Of a stretch of 64,000 nucleotides of DNA, positions 49,246 through 58,685 are shown piece by piece; the first letter of the stretch is position 1, and the number at the start of each line of letters is the position of its first letter. The notes under the pieces are model-generated. The model worked only from the letters and a program-made list of their open reading frames with translations. It made no database searches and was not told where the DNA came from. A program made the translations under genes and the position numbers. Source of the stretch: Burkholderia cepacia ATCC 25416 (GTDB lineage: Bacteria > Pseudomonadota > Gammaproteobacteria > Burkholderiales > Burkholderiaceae). The DNA lies in NCBI RefSeq assembly GCF_001411495.1, contig NZ_CP012983.1, forward strand, positions 310,001 through 374,000, given 5' to 3'.

Positions 49246-50238
49246 TCAGTGCGAAGCGGCGACGAGCGGGCGCGCGAACGCCGGATCGATCAGCGTATCG
49301 ACGATCTTCGCGGGATCGACGCCGGGCTTGGTCAACTGCTCGGCCGTCAGCACCGGCGCGGCCGCCTTCAGTGCCGCGCGCTGCGTTTCGCCGGGTACGG
49401 GGTCGCTGAAGTCGTTGCGCTGAAGCTGCAGTTTCGCCACCGGCAGCGACACCTTCGATTCGTCGGCGACGATCTGCGCGGTGTCGACCGGATGCGCGAC
49501 GATCCACTGGCGCGCGCGATCGTAGACCTTCAGTACGCGCGTGACCGCTTGCGGGTACTGGCTGGCGAACGCATCGCGGACGTTCAGGAAACCGTAGGTG
49601 TTGAACGCGACATTGCGGTAGAGCAGGCGGGCGCCGTCGTCGAGCTGCGCCGCGGCCATGTGCGGATCGAGGCCGGCCCACGCATCGACCTGGCCGTTCG
49701 CGAGCGCGGTGCGCCCGTCGGGATGCTGCAGGTTGACGATCTCGACGTCGTCGCGGGTCAGGCCGACCGTATGCAGTGCGCGCAGCGTGAACAGGAACGG
49801 ATCGGTGCCGCGCGTCGCGGCGATTTTCTTGCCCTTCAGGTCCGCGAGCGAGCGGATCGGCGAGTCCTTGCGGACCACGAGCGCGGTCCACTCGGGGCGC
49901 GAGAACACGTAGACGGTATGGATCGGGTTGCCGTTCGCGCGTGCGAGCACCGACGCGAGACCCGCGGCGGAACCGAAGTCGACCGCACCGCTGTTCAGGT
50001 ATTCGAGTGCGCGATTGCTGCCCAGGCTCAGCACCCAGCGAATCGACGTGCGGTCGGCCTTGAATTCGTCCTCGAGCCAGCCGAAGTGGCGGATCACCAG
50101 GCTCTCCGGCGAGTAGTACGCGTAGTCGACGCGGATTTCCGCGGGCGTCGCCGCGCGTGCGTGCACCGAGACGAGGCCGGCGAACGCGGCAACGACGAGG
50201 GCCGCGGATTGCCATACGCGGGACCAGGACAGCTTCAT
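49246..50238 (-). CDS. Substrate-binding protein, aliphatic sulfonate type (SsuA-like)
   Basis: A 330-residue periplasmic binding protein with signal peptide ending VHARA. EIRVDYAYYSPESLVIRHFGWLEDEF and the block GSAAGLASVLARANGNPIHTVYVFSRPEWTALVVRKDSP are typical of the NitT/TauT/SsuA class, which bind sulfonates, taurine or nitrate. It is the first gene of the importer operon. A low-scoring promoter candidate is at 50293-50321 on the minus strand. The nearby monooxygenases suggest an organosulfur ligand. Confidence 0.9.
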   Translation of the reverse strand: MKLSWSRVWQSAALVVAAFAGLVSVHARAATPAEIRVDYAYYSPESLVIRHFGWLEDEFKADRTSIRWVLSLGSNRALEYLNSGAVDFGSAAGLASVLARANGNPIHTVYVFSRPEWTALVVRKDSPIRSLADLKGKKIAATRGTDPFLFTLRALHTVGLTRDDVEIVNLQHPDGRTALANGQVDAWAGLDPHMAAAQLDDGARLLYRNVAFNTYGFLNVRDAFASQYPQAVTRVLKVYDRARQWIVAHPVDTAQIVADESKVSLPVAKLQLQRNDFSDPVPGETQRAALKAAAPVLTAEQLTKPGVDPAKIVDTLIDPAFARPLVAASH

Positions 50239-50592
50239 CGGGGATTCTCCGGAAGAACGGCAACGAGCCGGGGACGGGCAGGGTGACCGGCTAATGTAGC
50301 GAAGCCGCGGGGTTTCGGTAACGAAGAAATCCGCGATTGAACATGCGCGTTGCTGCTAAGCGCGGGCGGCGGGCAACTTTATGACGCGGGTCGATTAATT
50401 TATCGGTTTATATCGCTTGGGAGAACCGGATCGGGAGAACAGAATGCCTGCTGCCGGAGCTCGACGGCGTCGCGTGTCGCGTGTCGAGAGGCGTGCAGTT
50501 GCGAAGGGTCGTTGCCGGCCGCGATTGAACACGCACGACTTCCGGCTTCATGCGGACATCGCCGGCCCGTCGGCGAAAAACAAAGGAGTGCG
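50239..50592. other. Divergent intergenic region between importer and MFS transporter
   Basis: About 350 bases with no gene. An AT-rich patch at 50390-50415 (ATTAATTTATCGGTTTATATCG) probably carries one of the promoters. On the minus strand, TACATT at 50293-50298, 17 bases, and TTACCG at 50316-50321 is a weak candidate for the importer. No recognisable CysB/SsuR site could be defined. Confidence 0.45.
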
Positions 50593-52020
50593 ATGAGTTC
50601 GATCGACCTGAATGCCGTCTCCCCGGCTTCCTCCCCCATTCGCTCGGCAAGCGACGTCGCGCGCCTGATCAACACGGTGGACAGCTCCGTCAGCCACGCC
50701 CGGATGATCGTGCTGCTGGCGCTCGGCGGCGTCTTTCTCGATGCATACGACCTGACGACGCTGTCCTACGGGATCGACGACGTGGCGCGCGAGTTCGGCC
50801 TGACACCCGCGCTGACCGGGCTGGTCGGGTCGGCGATCATGATCGGGACGATCTTCGGCAGCCTGATCGGCGGATGGCTGACCGACAGGATCGGCCGTTA
50901 TCAGGTGTTCATGGCCGACATGCTGTTTTTCGTGGTCGCGGCGATCGCGGCCGGTCTTGCGCCCAATGTATGGGTGCTGATCGCCGCGCGCTTCGTGATG
51001 GGGCTCGGTGTCGGCATCGACCTGCCCGTCGCGATGGCGTTTCTCGCGGAATTCTCGAAGTTCAACGGTCGCGGCAACAAGGCGTCGCGGCTCGCCGCGT
51101 GGTGCCCGATGTGGTACGTGGCGTCGTCGGCGTGCTTCCTGCTGATCTTCGGGCTGTATTTCCTGCTGCCGGCCGAGCACGCGGGATGGCTTTGGCGCGC
51201 ATCGCTGATCTTCGGCGCGGTGCCGGCCCTCGTCATCATCCTGTTCAGGAACCGCTTCATGAACGAATCGCCGCTGTGGGCCGCGAACCAGGGCGACCTG
51301 GCCAATGCCGCGAGGATCCTGCGCGAGTCGTACGGGATTCACGCACACGAGGCGGAGGACGCGCGACGCGCGCCGAGCCAGCCGCCCGTGCGCATTCGCG
51401 TGCTGTTCCAGCGCCCGTACCTGGGGCGCACGATCGTCGCCAGCGTGATGAACCTGTGCATCCCGTTCGAATACACGGCGATCGCATTCTTCCTGCCGTC
51501 GATCCTGTCGCAGTTTCTGGGTGCGGGCGTGTTCGAAACGATCGCGGCGTCGCTGGCGCTGAACGTGCTGTTTGCGTTCACCGGCGGTTTGCTGGGCATG
51601 CGCCTGGCCCATCGCCATGCGTCGCGCCATGTCGCGATCGCCGGTTTCGCGCTCCAGTTCGTCGCGCTCGTGGCGCTCGCGCTGGCCGGGCATCCGCATG
51701 GCGCACTCGCGATCGGCTTCGTGCTGCTGATGCTCGGCACCTGGCTGTTCGCCGAAGGGTTCGGGCCCGGCGCGCAGATGATGATCTACCCGACGCTGTC
51801 GTATCCGGCGTCGATCCGCGGCACCGGCGTCGGCTTCGGGCGGTCGCTGTGCGGCATCGGCCAGGCGCTGGCGCTGTTCGTGCTGCCGATCCTGCAGGCG
51901 CGTCTCGGCACGGACATGTTCTGGGTCGTCGCGATCAGCGCCGCGACGCCGATCGTGTTCCTGCTGATCGTGCGTTATGAGCCGACGGCGCGGGACATCG
52001 ACGACGACGGCGCAGAGTGA
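50593..52020 (+). CDS. MFS transporter
   Basis: A 475-residue member of the major facilitator superfamily with about twelve hydrophobic segments. The conserved loop 2-3 motif is GGWLTDRIGRYQVF, and the sugar-porter/aromatic-acid-type elements GVFLDAYDLTTLSYGIDD and GLGVGIDLPVAMAFLAEF are visible. AAAGGAG precedes the ATG at 50593. It is divergent from the organosulfur importer and convergent with the monooxygenase operon. It may import or export an organic sulfur compound, but that is inference from location. Confidence 0.88.
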   Translation: MSSIDLNAVSPASSPIRSASDVARLINTVDSSVSHARMIVLLALGGVFLDAYDLTTLSYGIDDVAREFGLTPALTGLVGSAIMIGTIFGSLIGGWLTDRIGRYQVFMADMLFFVVAAIAAGLAPNVWVLIAARFVMGLGVGIDLPVAMAFLAEFSKFNGRGNKASRLAAWCPMWYVASSACFLLIFGLYFLLPAEHAGWLWRASLIFGAVPALVIILFRNRFMNESPLWAANQGDLANAARILRESYGIHAHEAEDARRAPSQPPVRIRVLFQRPYLGRTIVASVMNLCIPFEYTAIAFFLPSILSQFLGAGVFETIAASLALNVLFAFTGGLLGMRLAHRHASRHVAIAGFALQFVALVALALAGHPHGALAIGFVLLMLGTWLFAEGFGPGAQMMIYPTLSYPASIRGTGVGFGRSLCGIGQALALFVLPILQARLGTDMFWVVAISAATPIVFLLIVRYEPTARDIDDDGAE

Positions 52021-52237
52021 AGGCGGTCGGGATCGCTCGTCGGCTGGATAACGCGCGCGCTTTCTTCAGTGCGCGCGTAGTCGTTACCGCGATATCTGCA
52101 TTGCATCTCGATGCGCGAGTGCGCAGGCAGAACGCGCAGCGGGGCTGCACCGTGCTTCTTCGAGTGAGGAGGAGAGCAGCGATCGGGCGAGGTGTCGGGC
52201 GAGCGGCCCGACGTGCCGGTTGCTGCCTGTCGTGAAG

Positions 52238-52265
52238 CCGGCCGGCCCGCACACGGGCCGACCGG
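52238..52265. terminator. Hairpin downstream of the monooxygenase gene
   Basis: CCGGCCGGCCCG at 52238-52249 and CGGGCCGACCGG at 52254-52265 pair over 12 bases with one mismatch and a CACA loop. It lies 20 bases past the minus-strand monooxygenase stop, between convergent genes. There is no clear U-run. Confidence 0.5.
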
Positions 52266-52284
52266 CCGTCGCGATGCCGTCCGC

Positions 52285-53688
52285 TCAGGCCGCTACCCGC
52301 TCGGCATCGCGCTTGACCTGCTCGATGTCGCGGAACTGCGCGGCCGGATGTTCGTCCGGCAGCCGCGCCGACCCGCCGAACAGTTTCTCGCGCAGCGTGC
52401 CCGGCGCATAGCCGGTCGGATACACGCCGCGCCGCTGCAGTTCGGGGACGAGATGACGCACGACGTCCTCGAAGGTTTCGTGCGCGACCGCATACGCGAG
52501 GTTGAAGCCGTCCACGTCTGTCGCGGCGACCCATTCCTGCAGGATGTTCGCGACGGTCGCCGCCGAGCCGACGAACACCGGGCCCAGGCCGCCGATGCCG
52601 CCCCAGGCCGCCAGTTCCTCGATCGTCCATGCGGTGTCGCCGCCCGACAGATGTTCGACCGCCGATACGATCGCATTCGTCTCGACGCGCCGGACGGGAT
52701 CGTTCGGCGCGTACTGGCCGAAGTCGATGCCGGTCCAGCCCGACATGAACACCAGCGAGCCGTCATACGACACGTACTTGCGATACTCGTCGAACTTGGC
52801 CTGCGCCTTCTCGTCGGTTTCGTCAACGATCACGGTGACGAGGTTGTAGATCAATACCTTGCTCGCATCGCGCCCCGCGGCGGTGGCCTGCGCGCGCACG
52901 TCGGCCACGTAGCGCGCGAGCTGCGCGCGGGTCGGCGCGGCGACGAACACGCATTCGGCGTGCTGCGCGGCGAACGCCTTGCCGGGGCCGGACGCGCCGG
53001 CCTGGAACAGCACCGGCGTGCGTTGCGGCGACGGTTCGCACAGGTGGTAGCCGGGCACGTCGAAGAACCGGCCCTTGTGGCCGATCTCGTGCACCTTCTC
53101 CGGATGCGTGAACACGCGGCCGTCGCGGTCGCGCACTACCGCGCCGTCTTCCCAGCTCCCTTCGAACAGCTTGTACAGCACCTCGACGTATTCGGCCGCG
53201 ACCGCATAACGATCGTCGTGCGTGCGCAGGCCGTGGTCACCGATGTTCTTCGCGCCGCTTTCTAGGTAGGACGTGACGATGTTCCACGCGAGCCGGCCCT
53301 TCGTGTGATGATCGGCGGTCGACAGCCGGCGCGCGAACGTGTACGGGTGTTCGAACGTCGTCGACGCGGTGATGCCGATGCCGAGATGCTCGGTCGCCAT
53401 CGCGATCGGCGCGGCGAGCTGCAGCGGATCGTTGACCGGGATCTGCGCGGCCTGGTGCAGCGCATGGTAGTTGCTGCCCTTGTAGACGTCGTAGTAGCCG
53501 ATCACGTCCGCGATGAAGATCGCGTCGAAGATGCCGCGCTCGAGCACGCGGGCGAGGTCGGTCCAGTAGTCGAGATCCTTGTACTGCCACGACCGGTCGC
53601 GCGGATGGGCCCACAGCCCGGGCGACTGGTGGCCGACGCAGTTCATCTCGAACGCGTTGAAGCGGATGGTCTTGCCGGTCTTGCTCAT
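52285..53688 (-). CDS. FMN-dependent monooxygenase, NtaA/DszA/DmoA family
   Basis: A 467-residue reduced-flavin-dependent monooxygenase of the bacterial luciferase superfamily. It has the NtaA/SnaA/DszA hallmarks: FNAFEMNCVGHQSPGLWAHPRDRS near the N-terminus, FDAIFIADVIGYYDVYKGS, STADHHTKGRLAWNIVTSYLESGAKN and QAGASGPGKAFAAQHAE. Family members attack sulfones, dimethylsulfide or nitrilotriacetate. It is coupled by ATGA to the DszC/SfnB-type gene and is part of an organosulfur locus. A flavin reductase is not adjacent. Confidence 0.93.
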   Translation of the reverse strand: MSKTGKTIRFNAFEMNCVGHQSPGLWAHPRDRSWQYKDLDYWTDLARVLERGIFDAIFIADVIGYYDVYKGSNYHALHQAAQIPVNDPLQLAAPIAMATEHLGIGITASTTFEHPYTFARRLSTADHHTKGRLAWNIVTSYLESGAKNIGDHGLRTHDDRYAVAAEYVEVLYKLFEGSWEDGAVVRDRDGRVFTHPEKVHEIGHKGRFFDVPGYHLCEPSPQRTPVLFQAGASGPGKAFAAQHAECVFVAAPTRAQLARYVADVRAQATAAGRDASKVLIYNLVTVIVDETDEKAQAKFDEYRKYVSYDGSLVFMSGWTGIDFGQYAPNDPVRRVETNAIVSAVEHLSGGDTAWTIEELAAWGGIGGLGPVFVGSAATVANILQEWVAATDVDGFNLAYAVAHETFEDVVRHLVPELQRRGVYPTGYAPGTLREKLFGGSARLPDEHPAAQFRDIEQVKRDAERVAA

Positions 53689-54944
53689 TGGGCGGCTCCG
53701 GTTTCTGCTTGCGTGCCCGCGCCGTTGCCGACCTGCCAGACGAACGGCGGCGTGCGCCCGTTGATGACCCAGTCGCCGACGATCCGCGCCTTGTAGACGA
53801 GCGGATTGTGCGACGACACGGTGCGCGCGTTGCGCCAGTGGCGGTCGAGCGCCGTCGTGCTGCGGGTGGCGGACGCACCGAGCGCGTCGAACAGGTGCGT
53901 CGCCGCACGCAATACGAGTTCCGACACGACGATCTGACTCTGCGCGGATTCGATCTCGGCCGCGACGTTCGCATCGTGCTCGGCCGCCGCGTCGCCGCCG
54001 AAGTGCGCTTCGTAGGCCCGTTGCAGCGGCTGCGCGGCGCGCTGCGCGAGCGCGTCGGCCGCGTAGGCCCACGACGCGATCTCGCCGACCACCTGCTGCA
54101 GCTGCGCGTCGTCGCTGGCACGCGGTGCGTTGCCGTGGCTGTACACGCGGGTGCGATGGCGCACCAGCTCGCCGGCGTCGCGCACGATCGCGTGGCCGAT
54201 GCCGGCCAGCGTCGCGACGTGGAAGAGCTGGTAGAACGCGGTCTGGTACTTGAAGCGTCGCGCGAAGTCGATCACGTCCCGTGCGTCGACCGTCGCGTCC
54301 TCGAAGCGCGTGGTGCCGCTGCCGGTCGTCGTCTGGCCGAAGCCGTCCCAGTCGTCTTCGCGGATCACGCCGGGCTGCGCGGTCGCGACGGCGACGATCA
54401 CGTCGCTGCCGTCGCTCGCGCGTTGCGCGAACACGTCGATCCAGTCGGCAAACAGGCTGCCGGTGCTGTAGAACTTCCGGCCGTTCAGCACGAGCCGGCC
54501 GTTCTTTTCCGACACCTTCGTGATGGTCTGGCCGAGCGACACGTCGCCGGTCTCGGTCCATGCATTGCCGACGAGCTGGCCGCTCGCGAAGCGGTCGAAC
54601 CACGTCTGGCGGTCGGCGCCGGGCGGCGCGTTCAGCCAGTCCTCGACGAACGCGAAGTGCCCGCGCAATGCCTGCGGCAGGTTGGAATCGGCGGCAGCGA
54701 GCTCGGTCAGCAGCCGGAACAGCTGCGGCAGCGATGCGCCGGCGCCGCCGTCGCGCACCGGCAGCCGGACGGCGCCGAAGCCGGCGGCCTTCAGCCAGCC
54801 GATCGCCTCGTGCGGCAGTTCGCGGCGGCGTTCGCGTTCCGCGGTGTCGGCCGCGATGCGTTCGAAGATCGGCCTGAAGCGGCTGGCAAGCGCGTCATAG
54901 TCGGTGCCGGTGGAAAGTTCGGTTGCGGCGGGAGATGAAGTCAT
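53685..54944 (-). CDS. Acyl-CoA dehydrogenase-like monooxygenase, DszC/SfnB type
   Basis: A 419-residue flavoprotein of the acyl-CoA dehydrogenase fold, as in DszC (sulfide/sulfone oxidation) and SfnB. It shows GNAWTETGDVSLGQTITKVSEKNGRLVLNGRKFYSTGSLFADW, with flavin-binding residues, and a C-terminal helical bundle with DRHWRNARTVSSHNPLVYK. The ATG at 54944 was chosen because it starts the conserved N-terminus; the longer frame lacks a ribosome binding site. A sigma-70-like promoter precedes it. Confidence 0.9.
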   Translation of the reverse strand: MTSSPAATELSTGTDYDALASRFRPIFERIAADTAERERRRELPHEAIGWLKAAGFGAVRLPVRDGGAGASLPQLFRLLTELAAADSNLPQALRGHFAFVEDWLNAPPGADRQTWFDRFASGQLVGNAWTETGDVSLGQTITKVSEKNGRLVLNGRKFYSTGSLFADWIDVFAQRASDGSDVIVAVATAQPGVIREDDWDGFGQTTTGSGTTRFEDATVDARDVIDFARRFKYQTAFYQLFHVATLAGIGHAIVRDAGELVRHRTRVYSHGNAPRASDDAQLQQVVGEIASWAYAADALAQRAAQPLQRAYEAHFGGDAAAEHDANVAAEIESAQSQIVVSELVLRAATHLFDALGASATRSTTALDRHWRNARTVSSHNPLVYKARIVGDWVINGRTPPFVWQVGNGAGTQAETGAAQ

Positions 54945-54987
54945 GCGGTGGTCCTTGAAAGGCGGGGGCCGTCGATGCCGGCAGGCC

Positions 54988-55017
54988 AGTATAGGAAGCA
55001 CGATGCGGACGATCCAA
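54988..55017 (-). promoter_or_regulatory. Sigma-70-like promoter of the monooxygenase operon
   Basis: On the minus strand, TTGGAT at 55012-55017, an 18-base spacer and TATACT at 54988-54993. The -10 is nearly consensus. It reads into the DszC/SfnB-type gene from the divergent gap. Confidence 0.55.
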
Positions 55018-55237
55018 TAACGGATTCGTACATCCTTATCGCTGCCGGGCATTACGCGGGCGACGCGCCGTGGCATCGATGCCGGGGTGTCGATATCGCT
55101 GCTGATGCGCGGCTTTTTGCACGCGGCGTGCCGCATCGTTTGTCATTCGAAGGAATATCGTTGTGCGAATCGCTCGGTTTGCCGGCGCTCGGGGCGCTGC
55201 TAGATTGAACGTTTCCGTCAACCAGCAGGAGAGCCCG

Positions 55238-56476
55238 ATGTCAGAGACGAGCGCCACGATCCAGGAACGACCGGCCGATACGCAACCGCAGGCGGCCAGC
55301 GTGATCGCCGACGACGCACAGGCCATCGCGGCCGCGCATGCGCTTGCGCAACGGCTCGCGCAAGGCGCGGCCGAGCGCGACCGGGAGCGCCGGTTACCGC
55401 GCGACGAGATCGAATGGTTCTCGCAGTCGGGGCTGTGGGCCATCACGGTGCCGAAGGCTTATGGCGGTGCGGGCGTCTCGCATGTGACGCTGACGGAGGT
55501 GGTGAAGATCGTCGCGGCGGCCGATCCGTCGCTCGGGCAGTTGCCGCAGAATCATTTCGGGCTGGTCGACGTGATCGCGCTGACCGGCACCGACGCGCAG
55601 AAGCGTCTCTTCTTCTCGGAAGTGCTGAGCGGCAAGCGGTTCGGCAACGGTTTTTCGGAGAAGGGCACGAAGCACGTGCTCGACCTGAAGACGCGCGTGC
55701 GCCGGGACGGCGACGATTACGTCGTCGACGGCACCAAGTTCTATTCGACCGGAGCGCTGTTCGCGCATTACGTGCCGGTGCTCGGCCTCGACGACGAGCG
55801 CCGCGCGTGGCTCGCCTACATCCGCCAGCCGGCGCCGGGGCTGACCGTGATCGACGACTGGTCGGGATTCGGGCAGCGGACCACCGCGAGCGGCACGGTC
55901 GTGCTCGACAATGTGCGCGTACCAGCGTCGCACGTGCTGCCGGCGCAACGCGTGTCGGACCTGCCGACGCTGAACGGCCCGCTCTCGCAGATCATCCAGG
56001 CCGCGATCGACGCGGGTATCGCCAGGGCCGCGCTCGACGATACGCTGGCGTTCGTGCGCACACGCACGCGGCCGTGGGTCGACAGCGGCGTCGAGCGCGC
56101 GGCGGACGATCCGTTGACGATCCGCGAGATCGGCCATCTGCACATTCAGCTGCATGCGGCGGAGGCGTTGCTCGAGCGCGCGGCGCGCACGCTCGACGAG
56201 ATCGCGGCGCGCGGCGACGTGACCGAGGACGACGTTGCGCGCGCGTCGGTAGCGGTGGGCGAGGCGAAGGTGCTGACGACGGAGATCGCGCTGCTCGCGG
56301 GCGAGAAGCTGTTCGAGCTGGCCGGCACGCAGGCGACGCTTTCCGAGCACAACCTCGACCGGCACTGGCGCAATGCACGCACGCATACGCTGCACGATCC
56401 GGTGCGCTGGAAATATCACCTCGTCGGCAACTACTATCTGAACGGCGTGCGCCCGGCGCGCCATGCGTGGAATTGA
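55238..56476 (+). CDS. Acyl-CoA dehydrogenase-like oxidoreductase, SfnB-type, sulfur acquisition
   Basis: A 412-residue paralogue of the divergent gene product. FFSEVLSGKRFGNGFSEKGTKHVLDLKTRVRRDGDDYVVDGTKFYSTGALFAHYVPV resembles the neighbour and SfnB-type proteins needed for growth on dimethylsulfone or sulfonates. DRHWRNARTHTLHDPVRWKYHLVGNYYLNG forms the C-terminus. AGGAG precedes the ATG at 55238. Divergent arrangement with the other DszC/SfnB-type gene suggests a shared control region; a sigma-54 promoter typical of SfnR targets was looked for but not convincingly found. Confidence 0.92.
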   Translation: MSETSATIQERPADTQPQAASVIADDAQAIAAAHALAQRLAQGAAERDRERRLPRDEIEWFSQSGLWAITVPKAYGGAGVSHVTLTEVVKIVAAADPSLGQLPQNHFGLVDVIALTGTDAQKRLFFSEVLSGKRFGNGFSEKGTKHVLDLKTRVRRDGDDYVVDGTKFYSTGALFAHYVPVLGLDDERRAWLAYIRQPAPGLTVIDDWSGFGQRTTASGTVVLDNVRVPASHVLPAQRVSDLPTLNGPLSQIIQAAIDAGIARAALDDTLAFVRTRTRPWVDSGVERAADDPLTIREIGHLHIQLHAAEALLERAARTLDEIAARGDVTEDDVARASVAVGEAKVLTTEIALLAGEKLFELAGTQATLSEHNLDRHWRNARTHTLHDPVRWKYHLVGNYYLNGVRPARHAWN

Positions 56477-56676
56477 ATCCGTTTCGATCGTGGCTGTTTC
56501 GCTCGGCGATGACCGAGTGAGCCGCCGCGGTCTGATGCATCCACACGATCGTGTGGCGAACCCGGCACTGCGTTCGACGCGCAGGCGCCGGGATCAACGG
56601 CGGATCGGGCTGCCGATCGTGTGCCGTGCGGCACTTGCGGCGATAATCGGCATCCCGACCTCGACCGCCGCCCCTC

Positions 56677-57321
56677 ATGACCCTCCCTGCGTTCGCACCC
56701 TTTCAGGATCTGGCCAAGGCCCTGCTGGCTCACTGGAGCGGCGCCGACGGCGACGGTTCCCACGACACTTCGCATCTGCAACGCGTGTGGAAGAACGCGG
56801 CCGCGATCCACGCGAAGGAGGGCGGCGATGCCGAGGTGCTGTTCGCCGCGACATTGCTGCACGACTGCGTGGCGGTGGAGAAAGATTCCCCGCTTCGCGC
56901 GCAGGCATCGCGGCTGTCGGCGCAAAAGGCCCGGCAGGTGCTGAAGTCGCTGGATTGGCCTGACGCGAAGGTCGACGCCGTTGCTCATGCGGTCGAGGCG
57001 CACAGTTTCTCGGCCGGTGTCGCGCCGACGACGCGCGAAGCAAAGGTGTTGCAGGACGCCGACCGGCTCGATGCGATCGGGATGGTAGGCGTCGCGCGGT
57101 GCTTTTATGTCGCGGGCCGGATGGGCAGCGCGCTGTACGACCCGGCCGATCCGCACGCATCGGAACGGGAACTCGACGACACGCGTTTCGCGATCGATCA
57201 CTTCCGCACGAAACTGCTGAGGCTTTCAACCGGTTTCCAGACCGTCACCGGTACCCGGATGGCGATCGTTCGTCGCGACCGGTTGCAGCGCTTTCTCGAC
57301 GAATTTGCGGACGAAATCTGA
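56677..57321 (+). CDS. HD-domain phosphohydrolase
   Basis: A 214-residue metal-dependent phosphohydrolase of the HD superfamily. Metal-ligand motifs are the early H33 in SHDTSHLQRVW, H62-D63 in LLHDCV and the late aspartate in LQDADRLDAIG, at about residue 133. The length and ordering fit the small YedJ/YpgQ-like group; the substrate may be a nucleotide. The ATG has no strong ribosome binding site. It is downstream of an unrelated gene and upstream of a GST relic. Confidence 0.87.
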   Translation: MTLPAFAPFQDLAKALLAHWSGADGDGSHDTSHLQRVWKNAAAIHAKEGGDAEVLFAATLLHDCVAVEKDSPLRAQASRLSAQKARQVLKSLDWPDAKVDAVAHAVEAHSFSAGVAPTTREAKVLQDADRLDAIGMVGVARCFYVAGRMGSALYDPADPHASERELDDTRFAIDHFRTKLLRLSTGFQTVTGTRMAIVRRDRLQRFLDEFADEI

Positions 57322-57358
57322 TCCGGCCGCATTCGGTGCAGCATTGCGTTGACGGAGT

Positions 57359-57711
57359 TCAGGCTGGCATCCGGATGTCGTGCGCATCAACCCGAAGCGG
57401 CAGGTGCCGGTGCTGATGGACGGCGATCCCGCGCTGTGGCCGGCGCGTATTCGTACGCCGATATCGCGTTCTACATGGCGCAGTTGTTCGGTGCGCGCAA
57501 GGGCGCACCGATGACGGATGAAACGCCGCGCCTGCTCGCGTGGCGCGAGCGGATAACCGCACGTCCCGCCGTGCGCAAGGTCGCCGGCGCGATGGCCGGG
57601 TATCTCGCCTCGATCGGAGAAGCGGTTCCCGATTTTCTTCACGAGGTCGACTCGCTGCCTTCGGGAGCGGACGGACGCAGGAAGACGGCCTTCGGCGACG
57701 ATTGCCGCTGA
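57359..57711 (+). pseudogene. Glutathione S-transferase pseudogene with internal deletion and frameshift
   Basis: Two pieces of a GST are recognisable in different frames. From about 57377, VVRINPKRQVPVLMDGDP matches the GSH-binding part of the thioredoxin-like domain. After about 57440 the frame changes and the sequence continues as YADIAFYMAQLFGARKGAP and PRLLAWRERITARPAVRKV, the C-terminal helical domain. The roughly 90 residues normally between them (the end of the N-domain and most of the helical domain) are missing. No start codon or signal for the first piece is visible. Confidence 0.75.
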
Positions 57712-57735
57712 AGGCCGCGTCGGCGCTTGCCGTGT

Positions 57736-58566
57736 TCAGCCGCGGATGAACGCGAGCAGGTCGGCGTTGATCGTGTCGGCGTTGGACGTGGGCATGCCGT
57801 GCGGGAAGCCCTGGTAGGTCTTCAGCGTGCTGTTCCTCGCCAGCTTCGCCGACAGGAGACCGGAATCGGCATACGGGACGATCTGGTCGTCGTCGCCATG
57901 CATCACGAGAACGGGAATCGTGGTGCATTTCAGGTCTTCGGTGAAGTCGGTCTGCGAGAACGCGACGATGCCGTCGTAGTGGGCCTTCGCGCTGCCCATC
58001 ACGCCCTGCCGCCACCAGTTCCAGATGACGCCTTGCGACGGTTTGGCGCCGTCGCGGTTGTAGCCGTAGAACGGGCCGGCCGGGACGTCGTAGTAGAACT
58101 GCGCGCGGTTCGCCGCGAGCTGCGCCTGGAGGTTGTCGAACACGGCTTTCGGCAGGCCGCCCGGATTGCTGTCCGTCTTGACCATCATCGGCGGAACCGC
58201 GCTGATCAGCACGGCCTTGGCGACGCGGTCTTCGCCGTGACGCGCGACGTAGTGGATGACTTCGCCGCCGCCGGTCGAATGGCCGACATGAACGGCGCCT
58301 TGCACGCCGAGGTGGTTCACGACCGCGGCGACGTCGTCCGCGTAGTGATCCATGTCATGGCCGTCCCAGACCTGGCTGGAGCGCCCGTGGCCGCGACGGT
58401 CGTGCGCGATCACGCGATAACCCTGGGCCAGGAAGAAGAGCATCTGCGCATCCCAGTCGTCGGCGCTGAGCGGCCAGCCATGATGAAAAAAGATCACCTG
58501 GGCGTCGCGCGGCCCCCAGTCCTTGTAGAAGATGTCGACGCCATCCTTCGTTGTGACGTATCCCAT
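57736..58566 (-). CDS. Alpha/beta hydrolase, non-heme chloroperoxidase-like
   Basis: A 276-residue hydrolase with the full set of residues: oxyanion block FFHHGWPLSADDW, S97 in GHSTGG, D226/D227 in HGDDDQIVP and H256 in FPHGMPT. This is the esterase/cofactor-free haloperoxidase group; members hydrolyse esters and make peracids. AGGAG precedes the ATG. The gene has a MerR-type 19-bp-spacer promoter (58686-58716) shared with the divergent merR, so it is probably induced by a redox or electrophile signal. Confidence 0.9.
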   Translation of the reverse strand: MGYVTTKDGVDIFYKDWGPRDAQVIFFHHGWPLSADDWDAQMLFFLAQGYRVIAHDRRGHGRSSQVWDGHDMDHYADDVAAVVNHLGVQGAVHVGHSTGGGEVIHYVARHGEDRVAKAVLISAVPPMMVKTDSNPGGLPKAVFDNLQAQLAANRAQFYYDVPAGPFYGYNRDGAKPSQGVIWNWWRQGVMGSAKAHYDGIVAFSQTDFTEDLKCTTIPVLVMHGDDDQIVPYADSGLLSAKLARNSTLKTYQGFPHGMPTSNADTINADLLAFIRG

Positions 58567-58685
58567 GTCTGCTCCTGTTCGGTAGGCGATATCGATGCGT
58601 GACGGTCTTGCCGTTCGCGATGATCGCCAGGCCGGTGCTGTGTCCGACGCGGCTTCGGCCGTCCGGCCGGCCTGGCGATGCGCTC

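Noticed and set aside
55018..55237. A sigma-54 promoter for the SfnB-type gene
   Set aside because: SfnR-type activators use sigma-54, so a GG-N10-GC site was sought. Only a weak GGCGCTCGGGGCGC match was found, which is expected by chance in this composition.
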